Origin: a virus | Virus record (IMG/VR): IMGVR_UViG_3300017917_001194 | Span: 22,397 to 86,396 of that record | Length of the DNA stretch: 64,000 bases | Strand: one strand, 5' to 3' | Part shown: positions 1 through 6,792 of the stretch, in pieces | Layout: each line of letters starts with the position of its first letter | Position numbering within the stretch: the first letter of the stretch is position 1 | Made by a program: the position numbers and the translations under genes | The notes under the pieces: model-generated | Database searches by the model: none | Seen by the model: only the letters and a program-made list of their open reading frames with translations | Told to the model about the DNA's origin: nothing

Positions 1-228
1 AGGAAGATTAGTCATAGCGGTTTTATAATCGTATGTCCATCCGCGATCCATGTCCCATATAGGTTCGCGATTAGATAAACTAGCCCACATGTTTTCTTGT
101 TCCATGGTGCTACGACTTAGTGGTTGCCATTCAGCACGATCATATAAGTTGTAACTGATGGCCTGCGGTAAAAGTTTTTCGTCGTAATCCTTCTCACGGA
201 TTAACACTTGTCGTCTAAGGATTTTCAT
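1..228 (-). CDS. Hypothetical protein, 3' end cut by window edge
   Basis: An open frame starts at an ATG whose first bases overlap the TGA of the upstream 82-residue gene (ATGA), and it runs off the left edge. The visible 76 residues begin MKILRRQVLIREKDYDEKLL and are rich in charged and aromatic residues (YNLYDRAEWQPLSRSTMEQE). I recognise no domain. The coupling shows that it belongs to the same leftward operon as the small paralogs to its right. Whether it carries their C-terminal motif cannot be seen. Confidence 0.7.
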   Translation of the reverse strand, partial: MKILRRQVLIREKDYDEKLLPQAISYNLYDRAEWQPLSRSTMEQENMWASLSNREPIWDMDRGWTYDYKTAMTNLP

Positions 229-473
229 TTATGTTTTAGATAATCAAATACATCGCCGTACTCATAGAACCCGCCACCTGGACTCGTATGATACCTGCGA
301 TAGACAGTTTGGCTGGGCCAATACCACTTACCCCGAACACGCTTGGGTAGACGTAATCTGTATGGTTGCCATGCCTGTTCTATCTTGATACGTTGTTCCA
401 TCTCCGCAAAATCTTTTTCCATTTTAGCAATTATACGATTGATGGTATTAGCACGTTTTTGACTTATGTTCAT
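225..473 (-). CDS. Small basic hypothetical protein (82 aa)
   Basis: It is translationally coupled on both sides: its ATG overlaps the stop of the gene before it (470-473) and its stop overlaps the next ATG. The N-terminal 35 residues look helical and charged (MEKDFAEMEQRIKIEQAWQP). The rest is aromatic and basic (GKWYWPSQTVYRRYHTSPGG). It lacks the F-x-L-[KR]-W tail of its neighbours, so it may be an outlier of the array or unrelated. Function unknown. Confidence 0.7.
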   Translation of the reverse strand: MNISQKRANTINRIIAKMEKDFAEMEQRIKIEQAWQPYRLRLPKRVRGKWYWPSQTVYRRYHTSPGGGFYEYGDVFDYLKHK

Positions 474-766
474 TGTTCAGTAATATACTTTAATTGAAAC
501 CAACTTTGTGTCGCTTGGTTGAAAAAATCTAAATGTATCTGATCTTCATAGTGATATCGATGATCAAATTCAGATACCAGTGCGTCATCGTGTACATTAA
601 ATGGAACTAATCCTTTGTGGCGTCTAACAGTAAATCCAAGTTCGCGTTTCATCTTCCACGTGATCATAATACTAGGACCATAGTCTCTTATTAACTGTCG
701 GCTTATGCTCTCCCACTCACGAGGCTTGTGAAATATAATTAAGTTTTTCTTAACGGTTATCTTCAC
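470..766 (-). CDS. Small array protein (98 aa) with degenerate C-terminal motif
   Basis: It starts with GTG directly after the TAA of the upstream gene, with no gap, and ends in an ATGA overlap with the next gene. The C-terminus (FFNQATQSWFQLKYITEQ) resembles the shared tail of the array: acidic or polar residues, then W-F-x-L-K-aromatic. The N-terminal half (KPREWESISRQLIRDYG) could be a short helix after a beta strand. No known family was recognised. Confidence 0.7.
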   Translation of the reverse strand: MKITVKKNLIIFHKPREWESISRQLIRDYGPSIMITWKMKRELGFTVRRHKGLVPFNVHDDALVSEFDHRYHYEDQIHLDFFNQATQSWFQLKYITEQ

Positions 767-1033
767 TTACAGTTCTTTGGCTTGTAGTTTCAACCAGGTT
801 ATAATTTTTGGATCACATTTCTTGTGTACATCGCGTCCGTGCTCGCGAACTAATAGAATACCATTGGCATTTTCTAACCAAACGCGACTGGCCATTTGAA
901 AGCAGGCATTGTGTAAAATCTTTTGACCAGTGCCATCAAGTTCTTCGGGGTGATATCCACGCTGAAAGGCATAACGCACAGGTTCGTTAAACAATTTAGT
1001 TCCTTGCGGAAATTCGTAGTAGTAATCAATCAT
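767..1033 (-). CDS. Small array protein (88 aa)
   Basis: I chose the ATG at 1033 because it overlaps the upstream stop as ATGA; an ATG four codons earlier is possible. The product begins MIDYYYEFPQGTKLFNEPVR and ends DPKIITWLKLQAKEL, a weak version of the array motif (W-L-K-L). The middle (ASRVWLENANGILLVREHG) looks like a beta hairpin. Function unknown. Confidence 0.7.
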   Translation of the reverse strand: MIDYYYEFPQGTKLFNEPVRYAFQRGYHPEELDGTGQKILHNACFQMASRVWLENANGILLVREHGRDVHKKCDPKIITWLKLQAKEL

Positions 1034-1314
1034 TTTGTTTTCCACTTTAATGAGAACATTGTAGCATCTTTTGCTTCTTCAAACAACCATTTACCCAGAT
1101 GTTCTTGATGTTGACCTGTACAGTTTTGGTCTACCCAGTTCTTAACCTCCATCCAGGTTTGAGTATCATCGCCATCTCCACGATAGTAATCAACTTCAAC
1201 CACAGCCCAGCCGACTCGTATCATAACATCGCATAGAACATCAAAGTCCATAGTGTGTTGCATTTCTTCAGCTAGCTCATCTACAATAACGCCTTCTAGT
1301 TCTCTTCCGTTCAT
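1030..1314 (-). CDS. Small acidic array protein with F-x-L-K-W tail (94 aa)
   Basis: The start at 1314 (MNGRELEGVIVDELAEEMQH) gives an exact ATGA overlap with the upstream gene; the longer upstream reading is an artefact of the neighbouring gene. It is strongly acidic. It carries the array pattern: a W-V-x(6) helix (VKNWVDQNCTG), then a strand and the tail KDATMFSLKWKTK. No recognised fold. Its place in a 14-gene coupled run suggests co-expression rather than a separate role. Confidence 0.75.
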   Translation of the reverse strand: MNGRELEGVIVDELAEEMQHTMDFDVLCDVMIRVGWAVVEVDYYRGDGDDTQTWMEVKNWVDQNCTGQHQEHLGKWLFEEAKDATMFSLKWKTK

Positions 1315-1538
1315 ACGCACCTCAGAGCAAATTCCACAGCCTTGGCTCGATCTTTGAAGAAGTAGTAATATCCATCTTCGGTGAACGTACAATACGCCCA
1401 CTCACCTTTTGGTACATGGTCCCAACACCAAGCGGTTTGTGACAGCAACTTATTATATCCAGCGTTAACCATGTGAGGGAAGGACTCGAGATACACATCA
1501 ATCACTCGATTCATTCTGGCTCGTTCTTTTCTACTCAT
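1311..1538 (-). CDS. Small array protein with F-x-L-R tail (75 aa)
   Basis: The start at 1538 (MSRKERARMNRVIDVYLESF) makes an ATGA overlap. A basic N-terminal helix is followed by an aromatic stretch (FTEDGYYYFFKDRAKAVEFALRCV). The tail has Cys where most paralogs have Trp or Phe. Function unknown. Confidence 0.75.
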   Translation of the reverse strand: MSRKERARMNRVIDVYLESFPHMVNAGYNKLLSQTAWCWDHVPKGEWAYCTFTEDGYYYFFKDRAKAVEFALRCV

Positions 1539-1726
1539 TGTGCCCATTTTAACCTAAACCAAGTAGCATCGCGTTCTTCTGTAAACAACACTGAGATAGA
1601 TTTATTCCTACCACGCACACCTAGGTGTAAAAAACTTGCTAACTGTTGAGCATCTAACGAAATCTCACCGCGTCTATCCCACGCACGATCTCCCGTAAGG
1701 TCAACTCTATAAGCACCAGTAGTCAT
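1535..1726 (-). CDS. Small array protein with F-x-L-K-W tail (63 aa)
   Basis: The start at 1726 (MTTGAYRVDLTGDRAWDRRG) overlaps the upstream stop. It is one of the shortest members. The ending ISVLFTEERDATWFRLKWAQ is a clear copy of the shared signature: a strand, an acidic turn, D-A, then x-F-x-L-K-W. The N-terminal part has no counterpart that I can align to the other members. Confidence 0.75.
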   Translation of the reverse strand: MTTGAYRVDLTGDRAWDRRGEISLDAQQLASFLHLGVRGRNKSISVLFTEERDATWFRLKWAQ

Positions 1727-1947
1727 GACCACCTTAATTTAAACACTACAGCATCCTGCTCGTGAGCAAAGTGATAGATGTTTTCTGCCCATTTAGCAGT
1801 AACACACCAAGGATGATCTTCGTCAACTTGATCTCTGTGTGGAGCAAGAGCACCTACATTATCCAATAACCAACAATGAATGACTTCTTCAGTTTGAACC
1901 ACACGCTCAATCATATGCAATGGTAAACTAACTTCTGCTCGAATCAT
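1723..1947 (-). CDS. Small array protein with F-x-L-R-W tail (74 aa)
   Basis: It has ATGA overlaps at both ends. It contains the W-L-L helix seen in the array (EEVIHCWLLDNVG), a middle strand (WCVTAKWAENIYHFAHE) and the tail QDAVVFKLRWS. This is one of the cleanest examples of the two-part pattern, helix plus C-terminal strand. No known domain. Confidence 0.78.
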   Translation of the reverse strand: MIRAEVSLPLHMIERVVQTEEVIHCWLLDNVGALAPHRDQVDEDHPWCVTAKWAENIYHFAHEQDAVVFKLRWS

Positions 1948-2159
1948 GCAAATCTCAACAAGAATCCTGTGTACTTCTTTTCATCTACAACTTTGATAAA
2001 CATTTCTCCATGCTCTATACCCCATTGTTCCAGCAACCATTCGCGGTATCCTTCTGGGTAACTCTGCATGGGAGTGTCGAACTCTCGACCATAAAAGTCA
2101 ATAGCACGTTGTACAGCGTCCCAATTGATCACTCTTTTATCCATCATCATTATAGTCAT
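1944..2159 (-). CDS. Small array protein with F-x-L-R-F tail (71 aa)
   Basis: It is coupled on both sides by ATGA. The sequence shows a helix with W (YREWLLEQWGIEHG), a strand (MFIKVVDE) and the tail KKYTGFLLRFA, with F in place of the final W. It aligns best with the next gene upstream, whose tail is DYTAFMLRFG, which suggests a close pair. Function unknown. Confidence 0.78.
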   Translation of the reverse strand: MTIMMMDKRVINWDAVQRAIDFYGREFDTPMQSYPEGYREWLLEQWGIEHGEMFIKVVDEKKYTGFLLRFA

Positions 2160-2380
2160 CCAAACCTCAACATAAAAGCAGTATAGTCAGCATCGTCAGG
2201 GAACTCAATCCAGAACTTGGTATCTTCCCAAAAGTACTTTCGATGACTCATATGGTGTAATCCAAAGTGCTCACGCCACAATGCACCCATGATTTTAGGA
2301 GTAACGGGTTCCATAGACATTATGACTTGGCTGGCACGATTGTATGCTTCACCTAGTTGTTCTCTAGTGGTTTTGACCAT
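2156..2380 (-). CDS. Small array protein with F-x-L-R-F tail (74 aa)
   Basis: The start at 2380 gives a 17-nt overlap with the upstream gene, the one junction inside the array without ATGA or direct abutment; no other ATG fits. It carries ALWREHFGLHH (the W helix) and ends FPDDADYTAFMLRFG. Function unknown. Confidence 0.75.
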   Translation of the reverse strand: MVKTTREQLGEAYNRASQVIMSMEPVTPKIMGALWREHFGLHHMSHRKYFWEDTKFWIEFPDDADYTAFMLRFG

Positions 2381-2708
2381 TTGGAAAGCTCAACATAAAC
2401 CAGTTTAGTGTAGCATCATCGGCAATATACAATCTATACTCTGAATACTTGATTGAGTATGCCCATGCTTTATTGTGTTCAGCAACTTCTTTATCACGTG
2501 TGGCCTTAATAATCTCGGCACGTGTTTCTACATCCTGGCTCCAACCAAATTTCTCGTTGAACCAACGACGGCATTGATCGAATTCCAATACTCCTGTGCG
2601 TAGCATAATTCGTCTAATATCAGGTCGTTGACGTTTAAACTCAACCATCCACGCAAAGTCACTGTGCCAAGCATGTCGTTTATCAAGTTTAGTTACAGTA
2701 TAGTTCAT
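2364..2708 (-). CDS. Array protein, recent paralog of 3117-3455 (114 aa)
   Basis: The start at 2708 (MNYTVTKLDKRHAWHSDFAW) makes an ATGA overlap. It is nearly a duplicate of the gene at 3117-3455: both share MNY-TKLD-RH-WH, GVLEFD-RRWFNEKFGWSQ, AWAYSIKY and ATLNWF. The block RRWFNEKFGWSQDVETRA is identical but for one residue at its end. It is the longest type in the array. Its tail (DDATLNWFMLSFPNGQNH) has L-N-W-F-x-L instead of the usual F-x-L-[KR]-W. Confidence 0.8.
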   Translation of the reverse strand: MNYTVTKLDKRHAWHSDFAWMVEFKRQRPDIRRIMLRTGVLEFDQCRRWFNEKFGWSQDVETRAEIIKATRDKEVAEHNKAWAYSIKYSEYRLYIADDATLNWFMLSFPNGQNH

Positions 2709-2932
2709 TCTAATCCCCACTTCATAACGAACGCTAGGTAATCCTTTTCCTTATGAAACTGATAGTACACAGGATTCCAACCGGACCAACAATACCTGCG
2801 ACCCTTGCCTTTGCGTCCGTAGTTCTTGATCAACCAATCGGCACGTTGCTCGTCTACGAACCAATCGTCACCTGATAACGATACATAATATTTCCAGTAT
2901 CTCCGCGAGTAACGTTTTTGTTTAGAGTTCAT
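2705..2932 (-). CDS. Small basic array protein with F-x-M-K-W tail (75 aa)
   Basis: The start at 2932 (MNSKQKRYSRRYWKYYVSLS) gives ATGA. It is very rich in Lys, Arg, Tyr and Trp, with RADWLIKNYGRKGKGRRYCW in the middle and the tail KDYLAFVMKWGLE. The strong positive charge differs from the acidic members, so the array holds both acidic and basic proteins of the same plan. Function unknown. Confidence 0.77.
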   Translation of the reverse strand: MNSKQKRYSRRYWKYYVSLSGDDWFVDEQRADWLIKNYGRKGKGRRYCWSGWNPVYYQFHKEKDYLAFVMKWGLE

Positions 2933-3120
2933 GCCCACCTCAAAGCAAACATTATAGCATCATCTACCAATTCAAATCTAGCACGACGTGTAGCGGTGCC
3001 AGGAGGGCCATAGATATTATAGTTGCCCTTGCAGTTATCTCTGCACCACTGATGTAGGGCTTCGATATCTTTGTATCGTGTGACACGAGCAGTAACTTCA
3101 GTCCAAGGTTGATTGATCAT
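2929..3120 (-). CDS. Small array protein with F-x-L-R-W tail (63 aa)
   Basis: The start at 3120 (MINQPWTEVTARVTRYKDIE) gives an ATGA overlap; the longer reading frame starts inside the upstream gene. It shows ALHQWCRDNCKG (the W helix), a basic strand (ATRRARFELVDD) and the tail DAIMFALRWA. Function unknown. Confidence 0.77.
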   Translation of the reverse strand: MINQPWTEVTARVTRYKDIEALHQWCRDNCKGNYNIYGPPGTATRRARFELVDDAIMFALRWA

Positions 3121-3455
3121 TTGTCCACCTTTGGATGACTTAGAACAAACCAATTGAGTGTGGCATCATCGTGTACATAAATTCTATAATCGTTGTACTT
3201 GATTGAATAGGCCCAAGCAGTATTAAACGCTTCTGGTAATTTGTCAAGTGGTGCTGATTTGATTATACTAGCACGAGTTTCTACATCCTGGCTCCACCCA
3301 AACTTTTCATTAAACCAACGACGACTCCGATCAAACTCTAGCACTCCAGTAGTGGTGTGTGGTGCATTGATGCGACTTTTCTTAAACTCAATCATCCACT
3401 TAAATGACTGGTGCCACGAGTGTCTGTGATCTAACTTGGTTATTTCATAGTTCAT
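3117..3455 (-). CDS. Array protein, recent paralog of 2364-2708 (112 aa)
   Basis: See the paralog at 2364-2708: long identical blocks, with the main difference in a variable segment around residues 30-40. It ends HDDATLNWFVLSHPKVDK. Its stop lies 1 nt beyond the next ATG region and it is coupled upstream by a 1-nt gap. The pair shows that this operon grows by gene duplication. Confidence 0.8.
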   Translation of the reverse strand: MNYEITKLDHRHSWHQSFKWMIEFKKSRINAPHTTTGVLEFDRSRRWFNEKFGWSQDVETRASIIKSAPLDKLPEAFNTAWAYSIKYNDYRIYVHDDATLNWFVLSHPKVDK

Positions 3456-3456
3456 G

Positions 3457-3711
3457 TTATGACCATTTTAATTGCAACATCGTCATAATATCTTGTCGTC
3501 TGATTTGATATTGGTGATTGCCCATATTATGATATTGCTTACCAGACCAGTTTCTTTCCCATGGTGTTAACCCGGATGCCGGAGTGCGTTGTTCGGCACC
3601 AAATGTTTGAGTAAGCCACTCATATAAATCGTCGGACTTATCATCAACTGCTACAGTCCAATGAGGATGATTATATCCGTTTCTGTGTTTTTGTATATAT
3701 TTGATTTTCAT
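3457..3711 (-). CDS. First gene of the small-paralog operon (84 aa)
   Basis: This is the promoter-proximal gene of the leftward array. It begins MKIKYIQKHRNGYNHPHWTV and contains LYEWLTQTFGAEQ (the W helix) and the tail DIMTMLQLKWS. No near-consensus promoter is visible in the 81 bases upstream, so the operon may depend on read-through from the MoxR gene or on a phage-specific promoter. Confidence 0.75.
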   Translation of the reverse strand: MKIKYIQKHRNGYNHPHWTVAVDDKSDDLYEWLTQTFGAEQRTPASGLTPWERNWSGKQYHNMGNHQYQIRRQDIMTMLQLKWS

Positions 3712-3792
3712 GATTACCCTTAGATCAAAAGGAAGGAGGGCAGTGCGAACACAGCCCTGTGAATCTTAATACACCACCCTCCTATAAGCTAC
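3712..3792. promoter_or_regulatory. Spacer with inverted repeat between MoxR and the small-gene array
   Basis: The spacer contains GGAGGG near 3731 and CCCTCC near 3777, which can pair to close a long hairpin of about 50 bases with an inner CAGGG/CCCTG pairing. It could be an attenuator or an RNA-processing site. There is no U-run of the kind expected for an intrinsic terminator on either strand, so the array may be transcribed from upstream. Confidence 0.35.
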
Positions 3793-4878
3793 TTAGGCGC
3801 TTGCCTGTAAAATGTACTTGCCGTAGCGTTGGTGGAACTCGTCAAAGTTCTTCAACTTAGTAGGCTGGAATGGAAGATTATAGGTTGTCAAAGCAATCCT
3901 TGCCCCCATCACAACCAACTCAGTTTCAAAGTTCTTCATCATGTAAGCAAAGAATCTATCTGCCATTTCATGGAACTTCTTGTCCTCAACCTTCTTCTCT
4001 ACAGCACCTTTCAACTCATAGCACATAGAAATCACTAGCGAATACATAGCTGACACTTCCTTGACATCCAAGCTGTCAGTTTTACCTGACAAGATGTCTT
4101 CTGGCTTGGGCATACGTCCAGCAATCTTGCGGTGTGCCATAAATTTAACAGCAAGGCCTTCACCTACAGTACCTGCGATCAAGTTCATTGTGGTGTCATC
4201 ATCGTGATCTTCGTCCTCTAACAACTGGCTCACGAATGTCCATGAACGTGGTGTGGCAAAAGCACGTGACGCTGACTTGGCATCAAAATCATACAAGTCT
4301 TGCTTGGCGAAGCTCAAGTAACCTACTACGTCCTTGTGGATTTTGTTTTGTACAGCCCACTCTTGCCAGCTAGGGAAGTCCACACGCATTTCCTGGTGAA
4401 CAAAGCGGTTGGCAAGTGGTGTTGGCATACGGAATGTTACACCTTTGTCCGACTCTCTGTTACCTGCGGCAACCAAAACTACATTGTCTGGCAATGTATA
4501 TTTGCCGATACGACGGTTCAAGATCAACTGATAAGCGGCGGCCTGAACTGAAGGTGCGGCAGAGTTCATCTCATCCAAGAATAGCACAACAATAGGATAC
4601 TGACTAGCTAGTTCTTGACTTGGCAAGTCGATAGGCTCGGCCCAGTCCATCTTACCCAAGTCCTTATTGTAGTAAGGAATACCACGGATATCGGTGGGCT
4701 CCATCTGACCTAGACGCAAGTCAATCATATAACCACCTAGTTCTTGGGTGATACCCTCAACTAGTTCTGACTTACCAATTCCTGGAGGACCCCAAAGGAA
4801 CAATGGGCGTTTGGCTTTAAATGCTTTGAGCAAACTTTTGCGAGCTTGCGAACTTGTAACTGTTCTTGATTCTGACAT
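3793..4878 (-). CDS. MoxR-type AAA+ ATPase
   Basis: This is an ATP-driven remodelling protein of the MoxR/RavA group of AAA+ ATPases. Visible are Walker A (GPPGIGKS, about residues 30-37), Walker B (VVLFLDEM, D102/E103), sensor 1 (AAGNRES, N140) and a likely arginine finger (LANRF, R158). At 361 residues it is full length for the group. MoxR proteins usually work with a von Willebrand A-domain partner and activate metal or cofactor enzymes or complexes. No such partner is seen in this window, so its client is unknown. Homologs are common in large phages. A sigma70-like promoter lies about 45 bases upstream. Confidence 0.88.
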   Translation of the reverse strand: MSESRTVTSSQARKSLLKAFKAKRPLFLWGPPGIGKSELVEGITQELGGYMIDLRLGQMEPTDIRGIPYYNKDLGKMDWAEPIDLPSQELASQYPIVVLFLDEMNSAAPSVQAAAYQLILNRRIGKYTLPDNVVLVAAGNRESDKGVTFRMPTPLANRFVHQEMRVDFPSWQEWAVQNKIHKDVVGYLSFAKQDLYDFDAKSASRAFATPRSWTFVSQLLEDEDHDDDTTMNLIAGTVGEGLAVKFMAHRKIAGRMPKPEDILSGKTDSLDVKEVSAMYSLVISMCYELKGAVEKKVEDKKFHEMADRFFAYMMKNFETELVVMGARIALTTYNLPFQPTKLKNFDEFHQRYGKYILQASA

Positions 4879-4923
4879 GGCTGTGTCCTTTATTTAAAAG
4901 TTAATAACGATACTACAAATACT

Positions 4924-4952
4924 ATTATAACGATACTGCCTTTACTGGTCAA
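4924..4952 (-). promoter_or_regulatory. Sigma70-like promoter before the MoxR gene
   Basis: On the minus strand: -35 TTGACC, 17-base spacer, -10 TATAAT. It is close to consensus and points at the MoxR gene and possibly the array beyond it. Confidence 0.75.
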
Positions 4953-5200
4953 TCCCAGGATTTCTTATCTCCATACTGTTCATTATAATCGTAACCTGCT
5001 TGATACTCGGCAACTTCTTCTGGGGTGAGTTCAATTACTGCTTCACCTCGATAAGTACCATAGGGATACCAATGGGCATTGGCTGGACGACCGTAATAAC
5101 TGTCAGCCGCACCACGATCATATAAACTACCATGACGCTTGCGATCAAACTGATCACCACGTAGAGCGTTGAATACTTGTTCTTTTTCTGATAACATCAT
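4949..5200 (-). CDS. Hypothetical protein (83 aa)
   Basis: A short acidic protein (MMLSEKEQVFNALRGDQFDR) with a Gly/Tyr-rich middle (SYYGRPANAHWYPYGTYRGE) and an acidic tail (VAEYQAGYDYNEQYGDKKSW). It sits 6 bases after its upstream neighbour and is likely co-transcribed from the promoter at 5482-5510. Two ATGs in a row make the exact start uncertain by one codon. No family recognised. Confidence 0.65.
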   Translation of the reverse strand: MMLSEKEQVFNALRGDQFDRKRHGSLYDRGAADSYYGRPANAHWYPYGTYRGEAVIELTPEEVAEYQAGYDYNEQYGDKKSWD

Positions 5201-5206
5201 TGCTCC

Positions 5207-5452
5207 TTAACTGTTTACAGTTTCGAATGGGCTGGTAGTTTCAACCACACCAAAATCCGCTTCAACTTGATCTTGGTCAACTAATAGTGTTGACACAAGT
5301 TCATCTCTCCAACGCAATCTAATAGGTTGATCAAGCAGAATGGTGTATTGAACTGCACCACCTAGTTTAACACGACTGTCAACTACTACACCAACCACAC
5401 GATCACCGTGATAGTTAGCACGAATTGTTGATCCATCTTTAGTCCAGCTCAT
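5207..5452 (-). CDS. Hypothetical small beta-rich protein (81 aa)
   Basis: The sequence alternates short strands (VVGVVVDSRVKLGGAVQYTI, IRLRWRDELVSTLLVDQDQV), suggesting a small SH3-like or KOW-like barrel, but no specific family is recognised. It is the first gene after a near-consensus sigma70-like promoter and a spacer of about 30 bases, so it is probably expressed early. Confidence 0.65.
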   Translation of the reverse strand: MSWTKDGSTIRANYHGDRVVGVVVDSRVKLGGAVQYTILLDQPIRLRWRDELVSTLLVDQDQVEADFGVVETTSPFETVNS

Positions 5453-5481
5453 CTTAACTCCTTATTATTAACTATACTAAT

Positions 5482-5510
5482 ATTGTAACAAAAGGCGAGA
5501 TTCTGGTCAA
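5482..5510 (-). promoter_or_regulatory. Sigma70-like promoter
   Basis: Minus strand TTGACC, 17 bases, TACAAT. It drives the two small genes at 5452-4949. Confidence 0.72.
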
Positions 5511-5528
5511 GTGTGCTAAGTCATTGAT

Positions 5529-5566
5529 TTTATTAAAGAAAAACCCCTTAAGAATCAAGGGGTTAT
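5529..5566 (-). terminator. Intrinsic terminator after the metallophosphoesterase gene
   Basis: On the minus strand AACCCCTTGA and its complement TTAAGGGGTT form a GC-rich stem with a short loop, followed by TTTTTC. It lies 6 bases past the stop at 5572 and separates that gene from the next promoter. Confidence 0.85.
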
Positions 5567-5571
5567 AAGTG

Positions 5572-6135
5572 TTACATACAAGGACCGTTGCCGTTCCTGA
5601 ATCCAACTGTGCCACCTTCTTCTTGAATACGCTTGATTACGTCTTCAAACAAGATGGGTGCAAAGTCGGGAGTTTGTTCTACACAAACACAATGGTACCG
5701 TAAATCTATAGCACCATCTTTCATTACACGAGCACCGTGCAAGTGACCATGAATGTTTACACCAAATCTACCCAACGACGCATCGTGGATAGGAATGTGT
5801 GATAAGATCATTCCGTTCATCACATGGTAAGCACGAAGTTCTCTAAAGTATTGACGATAGTCATCATCTCTAAAGATATCGTGGTTGCCACGGATTAACA
5901 CTTTGTCACCATTCAAACGTGCCAATGTAGTCAAAGCTCTGCGGTTAATAACCACATCGCCTAAATGGTACACTTTGTCCTTTGGACCTACACGCTCGTT
6001 CCATGCCTTGACCATAGCTTCATCCATTTCTGCTGGATCATCCCATGGACGCATTTTAGACCCGTCTGCGTTGGTAAAGCGGCACACGCCTGCATGACCA
6101 AAGTGCGTGTCGCTAACTAAAAATACTGCTGGCAT
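5572..6135 (-). CDS. Calcineurin-like metallophosphoesterase (187 aa)
   Basis: A metal-dependent phosphoesterase. The family's metal-ligand motifs all appear in order: SDTHFGH (residues 8-14), HLGDVV, IRGNHD, LSHIP and NIHGHLHG. The length fits the small phage and YfcE-like phosphodiesterases. Its substrate cannot be told from sequence; 2',3'-cyclic or other phosphodiesters, including nucleotide signals, are possible. It is a single-gene transcription unit: its own sigma70-like promoter upstream and a strong terminator right after it. Confidence 0.88.
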   Translation of the reverse strand: MPAVFLVSDTHFGHAGVCRFTNADGSKMRPWDDPAEMDEAMVKAWNERVGPKDKVYHLGDVVINRRALTTLARLNGDKVLIRGNHDIFRDDDYRQYFRELRAYHVMNGMILSHIPIHDASLGRFGVNIHGHLHGARVMKDGAIDLRYHCVCVEQTPDFAPILFEDVIKRIQEEGGTVGFRNGNGPCM

Positions 6136-6162
6136 TGTGCCCTCCTTTCTGATTAATATATA

Positions 6163-6191
6163 ATTATAACAGACTAGGAGATTTTGGTCAA
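6163..6191 (-). promoter_or_regulatory. Sigma70-like promoter before the metallophosphoesterase gene
   Basis: Minus strand TTGACC, 17-base spacer, TATAAT. It is followed by a GGAGG-type ribosome site just before the ATG at 6135. Confidence 0.78.
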
Positions 6192-6196
6192 CCGTT

Positions 6197-6628
6197 TTAC
6201 TCGGGGAAAATCCTACCTGTTACACTCATTCTAAACTGGCCCTTCTCTACACCCTGAACATCATGGTACCGATCAGCTTCGAGTATGTGCCACCGACCCG
6301 GCTCAATAACATATGAGTGCGTAAGGGTCGTTTGATCATCCTCATAAAAATTAGTAGAGACATTGCCTCCGCCGGTTTTTAATAGATAGACCAGTTTTAT
6401 TTTTGTTCCAACGTCCTTATGTTGAGGTAAATCTCCACCTATGATTTGAAATCCCCAATACATCTCTTTAGAGATATTTTCTTTGCACCAGGCATTTATT
6501 TCTTGATTAAATGAATCAGTCCACGCATAATCAGCATGTTTTACTTTAAATTTATAATCTTCTGCTTGGTTTGGCAGTTGACTAATAATATCATCTGGTA
6601 TAGGCGGAAGATTAATATAACGAATCAT
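6197..6628 (-). CDS. Small 2-oxoglutarate/Fe(II) dioxygenase-like protein (143 aa)
   Basis: A compact double-stranded beta-helix protein. Candidate iron ligands are H-x-D in LPQHKDVGTK (near residue 70) and a distal His in ADRYHDVQG, with a following Arg (GQFRMSVTGR) where the 2-oxoglutarate carboxylate would bind. Related small phage oxygenases hydroxylate proteins or small molecules; this substrate is unknown. ATGA-coupled to the 55-residue gene before it. Confidence 0.6.
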   Translation of the reverse strand: MIRYINLPPIPDDIISQLPNQAEDYKFKVKHADYAWTDSFNQEINAWCKENISKEMYWGFQIIGGDLPQHKDVGTKIKLVYLLKTGGGNVSTNFYEDDQTTLTHSYVIEPGRWHILEADRYHDVQGVEKGQFRMSVTGRIFPE

Positions 6629-6792
6629 CTACCTCGACCTGCGGCCTTTTTCATAGGCTTACCAGCACCAACTGGGGGTGCTGTTTTCTTTTTTGATGAC
6701 TTGTCATCTTTAATACCATCTTCGTTTTCTAGATGGTGTTTACCTTGCTTCTTAGCCAATGCGGCCTTAAGTGTGTCGGTTAGTTTGCTCAT
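6625..6792 (-). CDS. Small Lys-rich protein (55 aa)
   Basis: A short gene coupled at both ends: its ATG overlaps the TAA of the preceding gene by 1 nt and its TGA overlaps the next ATG. It begins MSKLTDTLKAALAKKQGKHH and ends KPMKKAAGRGR. It is highly basic with a Pro/Lys linker, which suggests nucleic-acid binding. No family identified. Confidence 0.65.
   Translation of the reverse strand: MSKLTDTLKAALAKKQGKHHLENEDGIKDDKSSKKKTAPPVGAGKPMKKAAGRGR

Larger units (their letters stand above)
225..3711 (-). repeat. Tandem array of diverged small paralogs
   Basis: Fourteen consecutive short genes fill this stretch with no spacers. Eleven of the 14 internal junctions, counting the one to the partial gene at the left edge, are ATGA overlaps. 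At least eleven products end in variants of [D/E]-x-A-x-x-F-x-[LM]-[KR]-[WF], usually preceded by a W-containing helix. Only 2364-2708 and 3117-3455 are still alike at the DNA-readable level. The array looks like repeated duplication followed by fast divergence, with the C-terminal strand conserved. Confidence 0.7.

Noticed and set aside
1402-3153. Longer N-termini for several array genes
   Set aside because: Internal ATGs give exact ATGA overlaps in nearly every case, so the longer frames reading into upstream genes were dropped.
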